Shown piece after piece: positions 33,615-42,347 of a DNA stretch of 64,000 nucleotides. Every line of letters starts with the position of its first letter. Position 1 is the stretch's first letter. The DNA lies in the NCBI RefSeq assembly GCF_002563695.1, contig NZ_PDJI01000004.1:1674001-1738000 (forward strand). Direction: 5' to 3'. Below the pieces are notes generated by a model. That model was given only the letters and a program-made list of their open reading frames with translations, did not search any database and was not told the DNA's origin. The position numbers were made by a program, and so were the translations under genes. Source of the stretch: Georgenia soli (GTDB taxonomy: Bacteria > Actinomycetota > Actinomycetes > Actinomycetales > Actinomycetaceae).

Positions 33615-34813
33615 GCGGTCACCGAGCGGCCCGCCGGGGCCCGGCCGCGGCGGCGGGAGCCGCGGGGGCCGCCGGAGCCCCGGGGACGGCGGGAGGGGCG
33701 GGAGGGGCGGACGCGGCCGCCACGCCGGCAACGATCCACCCGCCCGCGCTGGCCGTTCGCGCCGGCGTCCCGGAGCGGGACGTCGAGCTCGACGTCGAGG
33801 TGCCGGCCGGTGAGGTGGTCGCCGTCCTCGGCCCGAACGGGGCCGGGAAGTCGACGCTGCTGGCGCTCGCCGCCGGAACCCTCCGGCCGGGCGCCGGCAC
33901 CGTTTCGGTCGGCGGCCGGACGGTGGCCGACGGCGCGACGTGGGTGCCGCCGCACGCGCGCCGGGTGGCGCTCCTGGCCCAGGAGCCTCTCCTCTTCCCC
34001 CACCTCGACGCGCTCGGGAACGTCGCGTTCGGCCCGCGCGCGGCGGGCGCCCCGCGTCGGGAGGCCGCGCGCGTGGCGCACGACCTGCTCGACCGGGTGG
34101 GGGCGGGCGACCTGGCGCACCGGCGCCCCGCGGAGCTCTCCGGCGGGCAGGCGCAGCGGGTGGCGCTGGCCCGCGCCCTGGCGCCGGACCCCGAGGTGGT
34201 GCTGCTGGACGAGCCGCTTTCCGCCCTGGACGTCGGGTCCGCCGCCGAGGTCCGGCAGGTCCTGCGCCGAGTGCTGCGCGAGGCCGGGCGCGCCGCGGTG
34301 CTGGTGACCCACGACCTCCTCGACGTCCTCGCGGTGGCCGACTCCGTCGTCGTCCTCGAGGCCGGGCGGGTCGTCGAGCGAGGCCCGGCGCTGCAGGTGC
34401 TGACCCGGCCGCGCTCGGCGTTCGCGGCGCGCCTGGCCGGGGTCAACCTCGTCGCCGGGTCCCTCGCCGGGACGGGCGGGGAGGCGGTGGTGGAGGCCGA
34501 CGGCGGCCTGGAGCTGCACGGCCTGCCGGACCCCGCCTGCGAGCCCGGCTCCGCCGTCGCCGCGGCCTTCTCCCCCAGGGCCGTCTCGGTGCACCGGGCC
34601 CCGCCCGGCGGCAGCCCGCGCAACACCGTGCCGGTGACGGTGGAGGCGCTCGAGCACCAGGGTGAGCTCGTCCGCGTGCGTGGGGCCGGGCCCGGCGGCC
34701 ACCGGCTCGCCGCGGACATCACGCCCGCGTCGGTGGCCGGCCTGGACCTGACGCCCGGGGCAGCCGTGCTGTTCACGGTCAAGACGGCCGAGGTGGCCAT
34801 CTACCCGGCCTGA
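33611..34813 (+). CDS. modC: Molybdate ABC transporter ATP-binding subunit ModC
   Basis: 400-residue ATPase: Walker [11 protein letters not shown]-loop LLAQEP, signature [15 protein letters not shown], Walker [14 protein letters not shown]-loop VTHD, and a C-terminal regulatory TOBE-like domain (~300-400). The first ~48 residues are an Ala/Gly/Pro-rich stretch not found in typical ModC and probably disordered; an internal start is possible but no better ribosome site is visible. Last gene of the operon. Confidence 0.93.
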   Translation: MSGHRAARRGPAAAAGAAGAAGAPGTAGGAGGADAAATPATIHPPALAVRAGVPERDVELDVEVPAGEVVAVLGPNGAGKSTLLALAAGTLRPGAGTVSVGGRTVADGATWVPPHARRVALLAQEPLLFPHLDALGNVAFGPRAAGAPRREAARVAHDLLDRVGAGDLAHRRPAELSGGQAQRVALARALAPDPEVVLLDEPLSALDVGSAAEVRQVLRRVLREAGRAAVLVTHDLLDVLAVADSVVVLEAGRVVERGPALQVLTRPRSAFAARLAGVNLVAGSLAGTGGEAVVEADGGLELHGLPDPACEPGSAVAAAFSPRAVSVHRAPPGGSPRNTVPVTVEALEHQGELVRVRGAGPGGHRLAADITPASVAGLDLTPGAAVLFTVKTAEVAIYPA

Positions 34814-34924
34814 GCGCACGGGCCCGCCCGGCCTCAGGGTGCCCGGAACCGTTGCGCCGTCCACCCAACGGGAGGACATTGGACGGAAGTGGGTAATCCG
34901 GTCCAGCTTCCTCTGGAGAGCACC

Positions 34925-36724
34925 ATGGCCCTGACGACGCCGTCCCGCGCCGCGAGCGCCCCCCTGCCCGGACTGCGTCCGGACCGGCAGAGCTGGGGCA
35001 AGACCATCGTCAAGTGGGTGACCTCCACGGACCACAAGGTCATCGGGTACATGTACCTGACGACCTCGTTCATCTTCTTCCTCATCGGCGGCATCCTCGC
35101 GATGCTGATCCGCACCGAGCTGTTCACCCCGGCCCTGGACCTCGTGCGGTCGAACGAGCAGTACAACCAGCTGTTCACCATGCACGGCACGATCATGATG
35201 TTCCTGTTCGCGACGTCCTTGTTCACCGGGTTCGCGAACGTCATGGTCCCGCTCCAGATCGGCGCTCCGGACGTCGCGTTCCCGCGGCTGAACATGCTCT
35301 CGTACTGGATGTACTTCCTCGGCGGGTGCCTGGTGGTGGGCGGCTTCCTCACCCCCAAGGGGGCGGCGAGCTTCGGCTGGACGGCCTACGCGCCGCTGTC
35401 GGACCCGATGTTCTCACCGGGCCTCGGCGGGGACCTGTGGGCGCTCGGGCTCGCGATGACCGGTTTCGCGACGATCTTCGGCGCGGTCAACTTCATCGCC
35501 ACGATCATCACGATGCGCGCCCCCGGCATGACGATGTTCCGGATGCCGATCTTCACCTGGAACAGCCTCATCACCTCGCTGCTGGTGCTCATGGCGTTCC
35601 CGGTGCTCGCCTCGGCGCTGTTCGGCCTGATCATCGACCGGATGATCGGCGGCCAGATCTACAACCCGAACTTCGGCGGCGTGCTGCTGTGGCAGCACCT
35701 GTTCTGGTTCTTCGGCCACCCCGAGGTCTACGTCATCGCCCTGCCGTTCTTCGGGATCATCACCGAGGTGCTCCCGGTCTTCTCCCGCAAGCCGATCTTC
35801 GGCTACAAGGGCCTGGTCTTCGCCACCATCACGATCGCCGCGCTGTCCATGTCGGTGTGGGCGCACCACATGTTCACCACCGGCGGTGTGATGCTGCCGT
35901 TCTTCTCGCTCATGACCATGCTCATCGCCGTGCCGACCGGGGTGAAGTTCTTCAACTGGATCGGCACCATGTGGCGCGGGCAGATCACCTTCGACGCCGG
36001 CATGCTCTTCGCGCTCGGCTTCCTCGTGACGTTCCTCTTCGGCGGTCTGACGGGCATCATCCTGTCCAGCCCCGCGATGGACTTCCACGTCCACGACACC
36101 TACTTCGTGGTGGCCCACTTCCACTACGTCGTCTTCGGCACCGTCGTGTTCGCGATGTACTCCGGCTTCCACTTCTGGTGGCCGAAGTGGACCGGCCGGA
36201 TGCTGGACGAACGGCTCGGCAAGATCAGCTTCTGGATGCTGTTCATCGGCTTCCACACCACGTTCCTCGTCCAGCACTGGCTCGGCGTGCAGGGCATGCC
36301 CCGCCGGTACGCGGAGTACCTCGTGGAGGACCAGTTCACCCTCTACAACGAGATCTCCACGGTCGGCGCCTTCCTCATCGCGCTGTCGACGGTGCCGTTC
36401 CTGTGGAACGTCTACATCACCCAGCGCGGGCCCCGCACCGTGTTCGTGGACGACCCGTGGGGCTTCGGCAACTCCCTCGAGTGGGCCACCCCGTGCCCGG
36501 TGCCGCGCCACAACTTCACGTCCCTGCCGCGGATCCGGTCCGAGCGTCCCGCGTTCGACCTGCACCACCCCGAGGTGGCCGTCATGGACATGCCGGAGCC
36601 GAACCGAGACGTCTTCGACTCGCTGTACGCCGGCCCCGAGACGCGCGGCCGGGAGGACCTCCTCGACCGTCTCGACCGCGGCGACAACCCGAACCCGCCC
36701 CAGCGCGGGTCAGACATCCCCTGA
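34925..36724 (+). CDS. ctaD: Cytochrome c oxidase subunit I
   Basis: 599-residue, 12-helix heme-copper oxidase subunit. [12 protein letters not shown], heme ligand histidine in [31 protein letters not shown] (CuB histidine and cross-linked tyrosine), [10 protein letters not shown] (CuB histidines) and [16 protein letters not shown] (heme ligands) are all present. It reduces oxygen as part of the aa3 branch. ATG 34925 is chosen for GGAGAG just upstream. The other oxidase subunits are not in the window; a solitary ctaD is common in actinobacteria. Confidence 0.96.
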   Translation: MALTTPSRAASAPLPGLRPDRQSWGKTIVKWVTSTDHKVIGYMYLTTSFIFFLIGGILAMLIRTELFTPALDLVRSNEQYNQLFTMHGTIMMFLFATSLFTGFANVMVPLQIGAPDVAFPRLNMLSYWMYFLGGCLVVGGFLTPKGAASFGWTAYAPLSDPMFSPGLGGDLWALGLAMTGFATIFGAVNFIATIITMRAPGMTMFRMPIFTWNSLITSLLVLMAFPVLASALFGLIIDRMIGGQIYNPNFGGVLLWQHLFWFFGHPEVYVIALPFFGIITEVLPVFSRKPIFGYKGLVFATITIAALSMSVWAHHMFTTGGVMLPFFSLMTMLIAVPTGVKFFNWIGTMWRGQITFDAGMLFALGFLVTFLFGGLTGIILSSPAMDFHVHDTYFVVAHFHYVVFGTVVFAMYSGFHFWWPKWTGRMLDERLGKISFWMLFIGFHTTFLVQHWLGVQGMPRRYAEYLVEDQFTLYNEISTVGAFLIALSTVPFLWNVYITQRGPRTVFVDDPWGFGNSLEWATPCPVPRHNFTSLPRIRSERPAFDLHHPEVAVMDMPEPNRDVFDSLYAGPETRGREDLLDRLDRGDNPNPPQRGSDIP

Positions 36725-36778
36725 CCCCACCACGGACGCCGGCGTGGCCCGCGCGGCCGCGTCGTTACCCTGGCTGGC

Positions 36779-38209
36779 GTGCGCCAGCCGTCCTTCTCCC
36801 GTCAGCCGGTCAGCACGACGCCGCCCGGCAGCACGACGCCGCCCGGCAGCACGACGCCGCCCGGCAGGACGGCGCCGCCCGGCGGGACGGCGGCCCCCGC
36901 GGACGTGCTGCGCGCGGGCGGTGCCGTGGTCGCCGACGCCGGACGGCTGCTCGCCACGCACTGGCCGGCGCTCGTGCTGCTCGCCGTCGCCGGCGCCCTG
37001 GCCCGAGAGCTGACCCTCGACGCCGCGGTCTGGACCTCCCGCGCCTCGTCGTTGCTCAGCCAGCTCGTCGTCGCCCTCGCCCCGTTCGTCCAGCTGCTCA
37101 CCGTCGTCGGGATGCTGCTCGTCATGCGGCGCCGCAGCGGCACCGAGCGGCCGGTCGTCTCGCTCGTGGTGGGCACGGCGGCCGTCATGCTGCCGTTCCT
37201 GATCATCTACCAGCACTACGGCTACCTGGCCGAGGACGTCATCACCTTCGGCGCCGGCACCGCGGACGACATCGTCAACCGGGACCTCGGCGCCCAGGCG
37301 GGCGACGTCGCCAGCCGGTTGCCTGCCGGCACGTCGGCCGCCGTCCTGGGCGCGGTCGCCGTCGCCCTCGTCCTGCGCCGCCTGCTCGACCGCCTCGCCG
37401 CCCGGCAGGACCGCGAGGTGCGGGCCTCGGTGCTGCGGCTGCTCGCCGGCTACTGCGAGGTGGTCTGGCTGGTGCTGGGCGCGTACGTCGTCACCGTGCT
37501 CGTCGACGGCGCCGGCGGCTGGTGGAGCAGCCGCGCCGCCGGCGCCGCGCTGGCGGACTGGCGGGAGGGCGTGGTCGTCGGGTGGCCCGCGGTCGGCGCC
37601 CTCGCAGGGACGCTGCTCGCCGGCCTCAAGCTGCTCCTCGCCGCCGCGGCCACCGCGTTCCTCGTGCCCGTGGCCTGGCTGGCGCTGGCCGGCATCATCT
37701 ACGGCGTCCAGGCTGCCCGGATGCTGTCCGCACGGGACCTGCACCGGGCGCGGGTCGCGGGGCACGTCGTCGGCCGCCTCGGCGACGAGCGCACCGACCG
37801 GGCGCTCGCGATGGTGACCGACCCCGGCCGCCGCTACGGCGCCGTGGTGGGTGGCACGGCCCTCGTGCTGCGCGCCGGCTGGAGCCCGGTGCTGGTCTTC
37901 TGCCTGGCGTTCCTGGTGGCGGACAACGCCGACGTCCTCGTCACCGGGGTGGCCCGCTGGGTGGTCGGCCCGCAGACACCGGTGGCCTGGGCGGCGCTGC
38001 TGCCCGTCGTCGAGCTGCTCGGCGTGGTGCTCGTGCGGGTCCTCACCCTCGCGCTCGTGGCCTCCGCCGTCGACTCGCTGCTGCGCGGGCTCGGCCTGCC
38101 GGGCGGCCTGCGCCTCGGCTCACGGGTGCAGCGGCAGGGCGAAGAAGTCCGGGCCGAGGCCGAGCTCGTCGGTGCGGGTGGTCCAGACGTCCAGGCGCGC
38201 AGGCGCTGA
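36779..38209 (+). CDS. Multi-pass membrane protein of unknown function
   Basis: 476 residues. The N-terminal 40 residues are a TTPPGS repeat tail encoded by four 18-bp repeats (36811-36882); about seven to eight hydrophobic helices follow (e.g. LVLLAVAGALA, LLTVVGMLLVM, VVWLVLGAYVVTVL, WLALAGIIYGV), and the tail is polar. No domain recognised. Start GTG 36779 fits TACCCT 7 bases upstream (leaderless). The last 90 bases overlap the convergent gene at 38120, in which both frames are clearly coding or tail-like. Confidence 0.7.
   Translation: MRQPSFSRQPVSTTPPGSTTPPGSTTPPGRTAPPGGTAAPADVLRAGGAVVADAGRLLATHWPALVLLAVAGALARELTLDAAVWTSRASSLLSQLVVALAPFVQLLTVVGMLLVMRRRSGTERPVVSLVVGTAAVMLPFLIIYQHYGYLAEDVITFGAGTADDIVNRDLGAQAGDVASRLPAGTSAAVLGAVAVALVLRRLLDRLAARQDREVRASVLRLLAGYCEVVWLVLGAYVVTVLVDGAGGWWSSRAAGAALADWREGVVVGWPAVGALAGTLLAGLKLLLAAAATAFLVPVAWLALAGIIYGVQAARMLSARDLHRARVAGHVVGRLGDERTDRALAMVTDPGRRYGAVVGGTALVLRAGWSPVLVFCLAFLVADNADVLVTGVARWVVGPQTPVAWAALLPVVELLGVVLVRVLTLALVASAVDSLLRGLGLPGGLRLGSRVQRQGEEVRAEAELVGAGGPDVQARRR
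36811..36882 (+). repeat. Four 18-bp tandem repeats encoding a Pro/Thr-rich tail
   Basis: CAGCACGACGCCGCCCGG repeats three times exactly and once with two changes. Being a multiple of 3, copy-number change would lengthen or shorten the TTPPGS tail without shifting the frame. Confidence 0.9.
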
Positions 38210-38662
38210 CCCCTCGGGCAGGAGGAACCAGGTCTCGTAGTGCGGGGTCTCGCCCTCCTCGGCCGCGCCGCACGGGACGGAGGAGGGGGCGGCGCCGGGC
38301 AGGTCCGGGACGCGGTCGGGGGCGGTGAAGACGCGGCCCTCGCCGTCGAGCAGGCGGACCTCGCAGTACCGCGCCTCGGTGAGGTCGGAGCGCACGTCCA
38401 GGTCCACGCGCCACAGGTCGTACCCGGCCGGGGGCCGCCACGGCTCTCCCGAGTAGTCGTCGACCAGCTGCTCCACCGGGTCGAGGGCGGCCACACGCAC
38501 CGCCGTGCCGTCGATGCGGGCCCAGCCCTCGACGTCGGGCGCGACGGCGACGTGCGGCTCGGCGCTCCACCAGCGGGCCCGGTCCGGGCCGCTGACGGTC
38601 CAGGCGGCGACGGCGAGCGCGGGCACCACCGCGGCGGCGAGCGCGATCCGCCGCGCCCTCAT
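38120..38662 (-). CDS. Exported protein of unknown function (third of a trio)
   Basis: 180 residues: one N-terminal hydrophobic helix (IALAAAVVPALAVAAWTV) then a mostly beta-strand soluble part with two cysteines (RYCEVRLLDGEGR, SVPCGAAEEG). ATG overlaps the stop of the upstream gene by 4 bases. Size, topology and the xVDLxV...LLD.EGR.F pattern resemble its two upstream neighbours, suggesting ancient duplication of a beta-sandwich (DUF4352-like) protein. No function known. Confidence 0.72.
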   Translation of the reverse strand: MRARRIALAAAVVPALAVAAWTVSGPDRARWWSAEPHVAVAPDVEGWARIDGTAVRVAALDPVEQLVDDYSGEPWRPPAGYDLWRVDLDVRSDLTEARYCEVRLLDGEGRVFTAPDRVPDLPGAAPSSVPCGAAEEGETPHYETWFLLPEGSAPARLDVWTTRTDELGLGPDFFALPLHP

Positions 38663-39222
38663 CGCAAGTCCCCCTCGGCCGGCTCCTCCAGCGTCGCCGC
38701 GCGGGGCGCCAGCGGTGTGTCGTCGACCGGGCCGACGGGCACGGGCACCTCCGCGACGGCGGACAGCTGCGGGACGCTCAGCTCCGACGCGCGCAGCGCC
38801 AGGCCGCCCAGCGCGTCCTCGGGGATCTCGAAGACGATCTCGGTCCGGATCGGGGAGCCCGGCTGCGCCGCACCGGGGTGGTTGGGGCTGAGGCGACGGG
38901 TCGCGTCGAAGGCCCGTCCGTCGTCGTCCACGAGCGAGAACCTGCCGACCCGGAGCGGCTTCTCGGTGCCGCTGACGGAGAGGTCGACGGCGACCCACAC
39001 CCCGGCGGTGGTCAGCTCGCCGCCGTAGCCGTCGTCGAGGGTGCGGGCGGCGCGGGCGCCGTGGACGGTGACGGTGCCCGGCTCGAGGGGCACCGTGTCG
39101 CCCGGCGCCCCCTGGGTGACGAACGGGCGCGTCGCCGGCCAGGCCCGCTCGGCGTGGTTGGCGAGCAGTCCGCCCGCGACCACGACGGCGGTGAGGGCGG
39201 CGACCGTGAGGCGGCTGCTCAC
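38659..39222 (-). CDS. Exported protein of unknown function (second of a trio)
   Basis: 187 residues with a signal anchor (LTVAALTAVVVAGGLL) and a beta-rich outside part: TVTVHGARAARTLDDGYG, VWVAVDLSVSG, RFSLVDDDGRAFDATRR and IVFEIPEDAL, the strand pattern of DUF4352-type sandwich domains. GTG start overlaps the upstream stop (GTGA) and its stop overlaps the downstream ATG. Confidence 0.72.
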   Translation of the reverse strand: MSSRLTVAALTAVVVAGGLLANHAERAWPATRPFVTQGAPGDTVPLEPGTVTVHGARAARTLDDGYGGELTTAGVWVAVDLSVSGTEKPLRVGRFSLVDDDGRAFDATRRLSPNHPGAAQPGSPIRTEIVFEIPEDALGGLALRASELSVPQLSAVAEVPVPVGPVDDTPLAPRAATLEEPAEGDLR

Positions 39223-39893
39223 CACTGCTCCTCCACCAGGATCTCGGGGACCCGCTCCGTGCGCGGGACGGCCACCCGCCCGACCGGCTCGGGGCTCGTC
39301 CAGGTGTCGCGCCGGTAGATGGGGCTGTAGTAGGGCGTCGAGCCCAGCAGGGTGAGCTCGAGCGGGTCGGGGACGTCGGACGGGTCCGCGACGGCCCACA
39401 GGTAGGCCACCTCCTCCGGCAGGCCGGGATGGCCCTGCGGCAGGCTGGTGCCGTCGCGCAGCAGGAGCTGCTGGTCGGGCTGGGCCGGCGGATCGCCCCG
39501 GTCGGCCGGCGCGCCCGGCGCGGCCGGGTCCGACGAGAGGGCGACGCCGGGCGGCAGGACGACGGTCGTGGGCAGCGAGTCCCGCGTCTCGTCGCCGGTG
39601 ACCTCCACCCGCGCGCGCACGACGAGCCAGGCCGTGGCGCCGTCGATGTTCTCCAGGCGGCTGGTCCGGACCTGGTCGGTGACGACGGCGTCGAGGACGG
39701 TGACCGTGACGGGCCCGAGGTCGACCGGCTCGCCGGCCGCGCGGTCGGGCAGCTCGCTCGCCTCGACGGTGCGGAAGCCTCCTGCCGCAGCCACGACGGC
39801 GATCGCCACGAGGAGGACGACGACGGCCACCAGGCCGGCCCGCCCCCACGGGGTGCCGAGCGCACGCCGCAGCGTCATGGTTCCAGCTCGCAC
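39219..39893 (-). CDS. Exported protein of unknown function (first of a trio)
   Basis: 224 residues: anchor helix (AGLVAVVVLLVAIAVVAAAGG) and a soluble domain with VTVTVLDAVVTDQVR, AWLVVRARVEVTG and a Pro/Asp-rich loop. GTG 39893 is chosen for GGAGGGG 4 bases upstream; the ATG five codons later (39878) is a close alternative. The three genes overlap by 4 bases each and must be one operon, probably encoding a complex at the outer face of the membrane. Confidence 0.7.
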   Translation of the reverse strand: MRAGTMTLRRALGTPWGRAGLVAVVVLLVAIAVVAAAGGFRTVEASELPDRAAGEPVDLGPVTVTVLDAVVTDQVRTSRLENIDGATAWLVVRARVEVTGDETRDSLPTTVVLPPGVALSSDPAAPGAPADRGDPPAQPDQQLLLRDGTSLPQGHPGLPEEVAYLWAVADPSDVPDPLELTLLGSTPYYSPIYRRDTWTSPEPVGRVAVPRTERVPEILVEEQW

Positions 39894-39962
39894 ATCCCCT
39901 CCCGGGGCAGCACGTTAGCGTCGCCGGCCGTCCGGTGGAACGGGCGCCCGAGGAGCGGGCGG

Positions 39963-40307
39963 TCAGCCGCGCAGCACCTCGGCGAGCACCACCGCCTGGT
40001 TGTGCTCGGTGTCCTTCGCGCCGTACAGCAGCGTCACCACGGGGTGCTGCGCCACGATGTCCCTGAGCTCGGCGAGCGCGGGGTTGCCCTCCAGCTCGGC
40101 CCGGTAGCGGCGGGCGAACTCCTCGAACCTCTCCGGGTCGTGCCCGAACCACTTCCGCAGCTCCGTCGACGGGCCCGCCTCCTTCAGCCACACGTCGACG
40201 TCCGCGTCCTCCTTGCTCACGCCGCGCGGCCACACCCGGTCCACCAGGACCCGGTAGCCGTCACTGTCTCCCGGTGCGTCGTAGACGCGGGCGAGTCGCA
40301 GGTCCAT
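39963..40307 (-). CDS. DUF488-family protein
   Basis: 114 residues with the family opening RVYDAP...YRVLVDRVWPRGVSKED, WLKEAGPSTELRKWFGHDPERF and the closing VTLLYGAKDTEHNQAVVL. DUF488 proteins are small cytoplasmic proteins of unknown activity, often near stress genes. ATG 40307 has CACACT 7 bases upstream and a close GGAGG; an upstream in-frame start adds residues unlike the family. Confidence 0.88.
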   Translation of the reverse strand: MDLRLARVYDAPGDSDGYRVLVDRVWPRGVSKEDADVDVWLKEAGPSTELRKWFGHDPERFEEFARRYRAELEGNPALAELRDIVAQHPVVTLLYGAKDTEHNQAVVLAEVLRG

Positions 40308-40519
40308 GGCCTCCAGTGTGGGCGACGGCGCCCCGTCCGGCACGCTTGCGGAGCCCGATCAGGCGGCTCCGGGAGCGCCCGCACACCCCGTAGCGGTCTC
40401 GCTGCCCGTGCTGCATGGGGTTCGCCAGGCCGGCCCGCGCGTCGAGACGGCGTCCCCGCACCGTCTCAGCCGGCCGCACCCTCGCGGACGACGCCGGTCC
40501 GGCTCCCTAGCCTCGTCGC

Positions 40520-41005
40520 ATGACCTCCACCACCGCCCGCACCACGGACCCGACCCCGCGCCTAGCCGACTTCACCGCCACCGGCGCGTGGCGGGGCAGC
40601 TTCTCCACCGACGTCGCCGCCCGCGGCTTCGGCTTCACCGTCGCCGAGCCGGAGTCGATCGGCGGCACGGACGAGGCGCCCAACCCGATCGAGTACCTCC
40701 TCGGCTCGCTGAACGGCTGCGTGAGCGTGGTCGTCGAGACGGTCGCCAGGGAGCTGGGCATCACGATCGAGGCGCTCTCCACGCACGCCACCGGCTCGAT
40801 CGACCTGCGCGGCTTCCAGGGCACCGCCGACGTCTCGCCGCACTTCCAGCAGCTCACGCTCACGCTGACCCTGACCACCGACGCGACCGAGACCGACCTG
40901 GCCGAGCTGCGGACCCAGGTGCTGAACCGCTGCCCCGTCCTCAACCTCGTCAAGGACGCGGGCGTGGACGTGCGCGAGGTGTGGGAGACCATCCCGGCCT
41001 CGTGA
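40520..41005 (+). CDS. OsmC/Ohr-family peroxide-detoxifying protein
   Basis: 161 residues. The two redox cysteines are in LNGCVSVVVETVARELG and NRCPVLNLVKDAGV, and EAPNPIEYLLGSL precedes the first, as in OsmC proteins that reduce organic hydroperoxides. TAGCCT ends 6 bases before the ATG and there is no ribosome site, so the mRNA is probably leaderless. Confidence 0.88.
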   Translation: MTSTTARTTDPTPRLADFTATGAWRGSFSTDVAARGFGFTVAEPESIGGTDEAPNPIEYLLGSLNGCVSVVVETVARELGITIEALSTHATGSIDLRGFQGTADVSPHFQQLTLTLTLTTDATETDLAELRTQVLNRCPVLNLVKDAGVDVREVWETIPAS

Positions 41006-41045
41006 CGTGAGCCGCCGGCGCCGGTCACGGCACCTGGCCGGCGCC

Positions 41046-42176
41046 TCACACGGTGAGGACGTAGCCCTCCGCGGCGTCGTCCCACCGCAGGTCGACGATC
41101 CCGTCGGCCTGCGCGGCCCGGCAGAACTGCAGGAAGTTGCGGTAGCCGAGCGCCTTCTCGCTGAAGTCCGGCCGGTGCTTGCGCAGGCCGTCCTTCAGGC
41201 TCGAGAGCAGCACCGGCCGGTCGGCGCCGGCGACGACCTCGCGGAGCAGCGCGAAGGCGCTGTCGCGCTCGCCGCGCTCCGGCAGCGACACCTCCGGGTC
41301 GCCCGCCGCGGGGCCGGGCGACAGCTCGACGATGCCGCGCTCGGCGAGGTTCTTCAGCACCTCGCCGAACGACCGGAAACCGTGGTTCGCCTCGCTGAAC
41401 GTCGGGTCCTTGCGCAGCAGCGTCCGCTTGAGCACCGAGGCGGTCACCGCCCCGGAGGCCGACGCGAGCCCGGCCAGCGTCTGCGCGACGAGCACCTCGA
41501 GGGGCCGCTGCTCCGTCTCGGGCGCCTCGGTCCCGCCGTCGTCCGGTGCGGCGCCGCCGGCCACGCCGGCGGGCGCGGGTTCTCCCTCCGGCGCGGGCGC
41601 GGCAGCCGGCGCTGCCGTGGAGGTGGTGTCACGCCCGCTCGTGGCGGCGCTCCGACGCCCCCGCGGCTGTCGCTCCCGCGGGGCGGGCTCCTCGGGCACC
41701 TCGACCCCCTCGAGCTCGTCGTAGAAGAGGAACTCGTCGCAGGCCGGCGGCAGCAGCCGGGAGGTCGAGTTCTCGACACCGACGCCGATGACCCGCTTGT
41801 TCAGCTCCCTGAGCTTGTGGACGAGCGGGGAGAAGTCGCTGTCACCGGTGCACATCACGAAGGTCGAGATGTAGTCGCGCTCGAAGGCCATCTCGATGGC
41901 GTCGACCACCATCTTGATGTCCGCCGCGTTCTTCCTGGAGGTCCCCATCCGCTGCGGCATCTCGATGAGCTCGACCTGGTGGCGCGTCAGGGAGCGCCGG
42001 TCCTCGTCGAAGTACGACCAGTCCGCGTACGCCCGTCGCACGACCACCCGGCCCCGCAGCGCGAGAGCGTCGGCGATGGGCCCGAAGTCGAAAGCCATCC
42101 CGCCGAGGTGGTCGCGTGCGCCGAGCGCGAGGTTCTCGTAGTCGAGGAAGACGGCCAGACGTTCTTCGGGTTCCAT
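41046..42176 (-). CDS. NYN-domain RNase-like protein with two OST-HTH/LOTUS domains
   Basis: 376 residues. Residues 1-150 are a NYN (PIN-like) nuclease domain with the acidic residues in FLDYENL, AADIKMVVDAIEMA and CTGDSDFSPLV. After an Ala/Pro-rich linker (155-215) come two OST-HTH repeats (~225-295 and ~310-376; DPTFSEANHGFRSFGEVLKNL and RPDFSEKALGYRNFLQFCRA), which bind RNA, notably G-quadruplexes. Known bacterial members are uncharacterised or RNA-decay factors. Start ATG 42176 is preceded by TACGCT at 6 bases. Confidence 0.9.
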   Translation of the reverse strand: MEPEERLAVFLDYENLALGARDHLGGMAFDFGPIADALALRGRVVVRRAYADWSYFDEDRRSLTRHQVELIEMPQRMGTSRKNAADIKMVVDAIEMAFERDYISTFVMCTGDSDFSPLVHKLRELNKRVIGVGVENSTSRLLPPACDEFLFYDELEGVEVPEEPAPRERQPRGRRSAATSGRDTTSTAAPAAAPAPEGEPAPAGVAGGAAPDDGGTEAPETEQRPLEVLVAQTLAGLASASGAVTASVLKRTLLRKDPTFSEANHGFRSFGEVLKNLAERGIVELSPGPAAGDPEVSLPERGERDSAFALLREVVAGADRPVLLSSLKDGLRKHRPDFSEKALGYRNFLQFCRAAQADGIVDLRWDDAAEGYVLTV

Positions 42177-42269
42177 CCGGCCAGCGTATGGCCAGGCCAG
42201 CGGCACGGCAGCCGACGTCAGCCCGTGGGTGGACAGGGGCAGCGACCGGCGGCGGAGGGGCGACCACGA

Positions 42270-42318
42270 CCGTCGTCGGACCGCGGGCCACCAGCTCGGT
42301 CCCACGGTCCGACGACGG
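42270..42318. promoter_or_regulatory. 14-bp inverted repeat in the divergent promoter region
   Basis: CCGTCGTCGGACCG (42270-42283) and its exact complement CGGTCCGACGACGG (42305-42318) with a 21-base spacer, ending 30 bases before the ABC-ATPase ATG. It may be an operator pair or form a long stem. The start at 42348 appears leaderless (GAGCCT 6 bases before), so the repeat would be upstream of the transcript and act as DNA. Confidence 0.55.
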
Positions 42319-42347
42319 GGCGGGCCCTCCGGCGCGAGCCTGGTCGC

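Noticed and set aside
41007..42347. Upstream extension of the ABC ATPase frame opposite the NYN gene
   Set aside because: It is antisense to a clear NYN/OST-HTH gene and lacks family sequence; ATG 42348 starts the ATPase homology.
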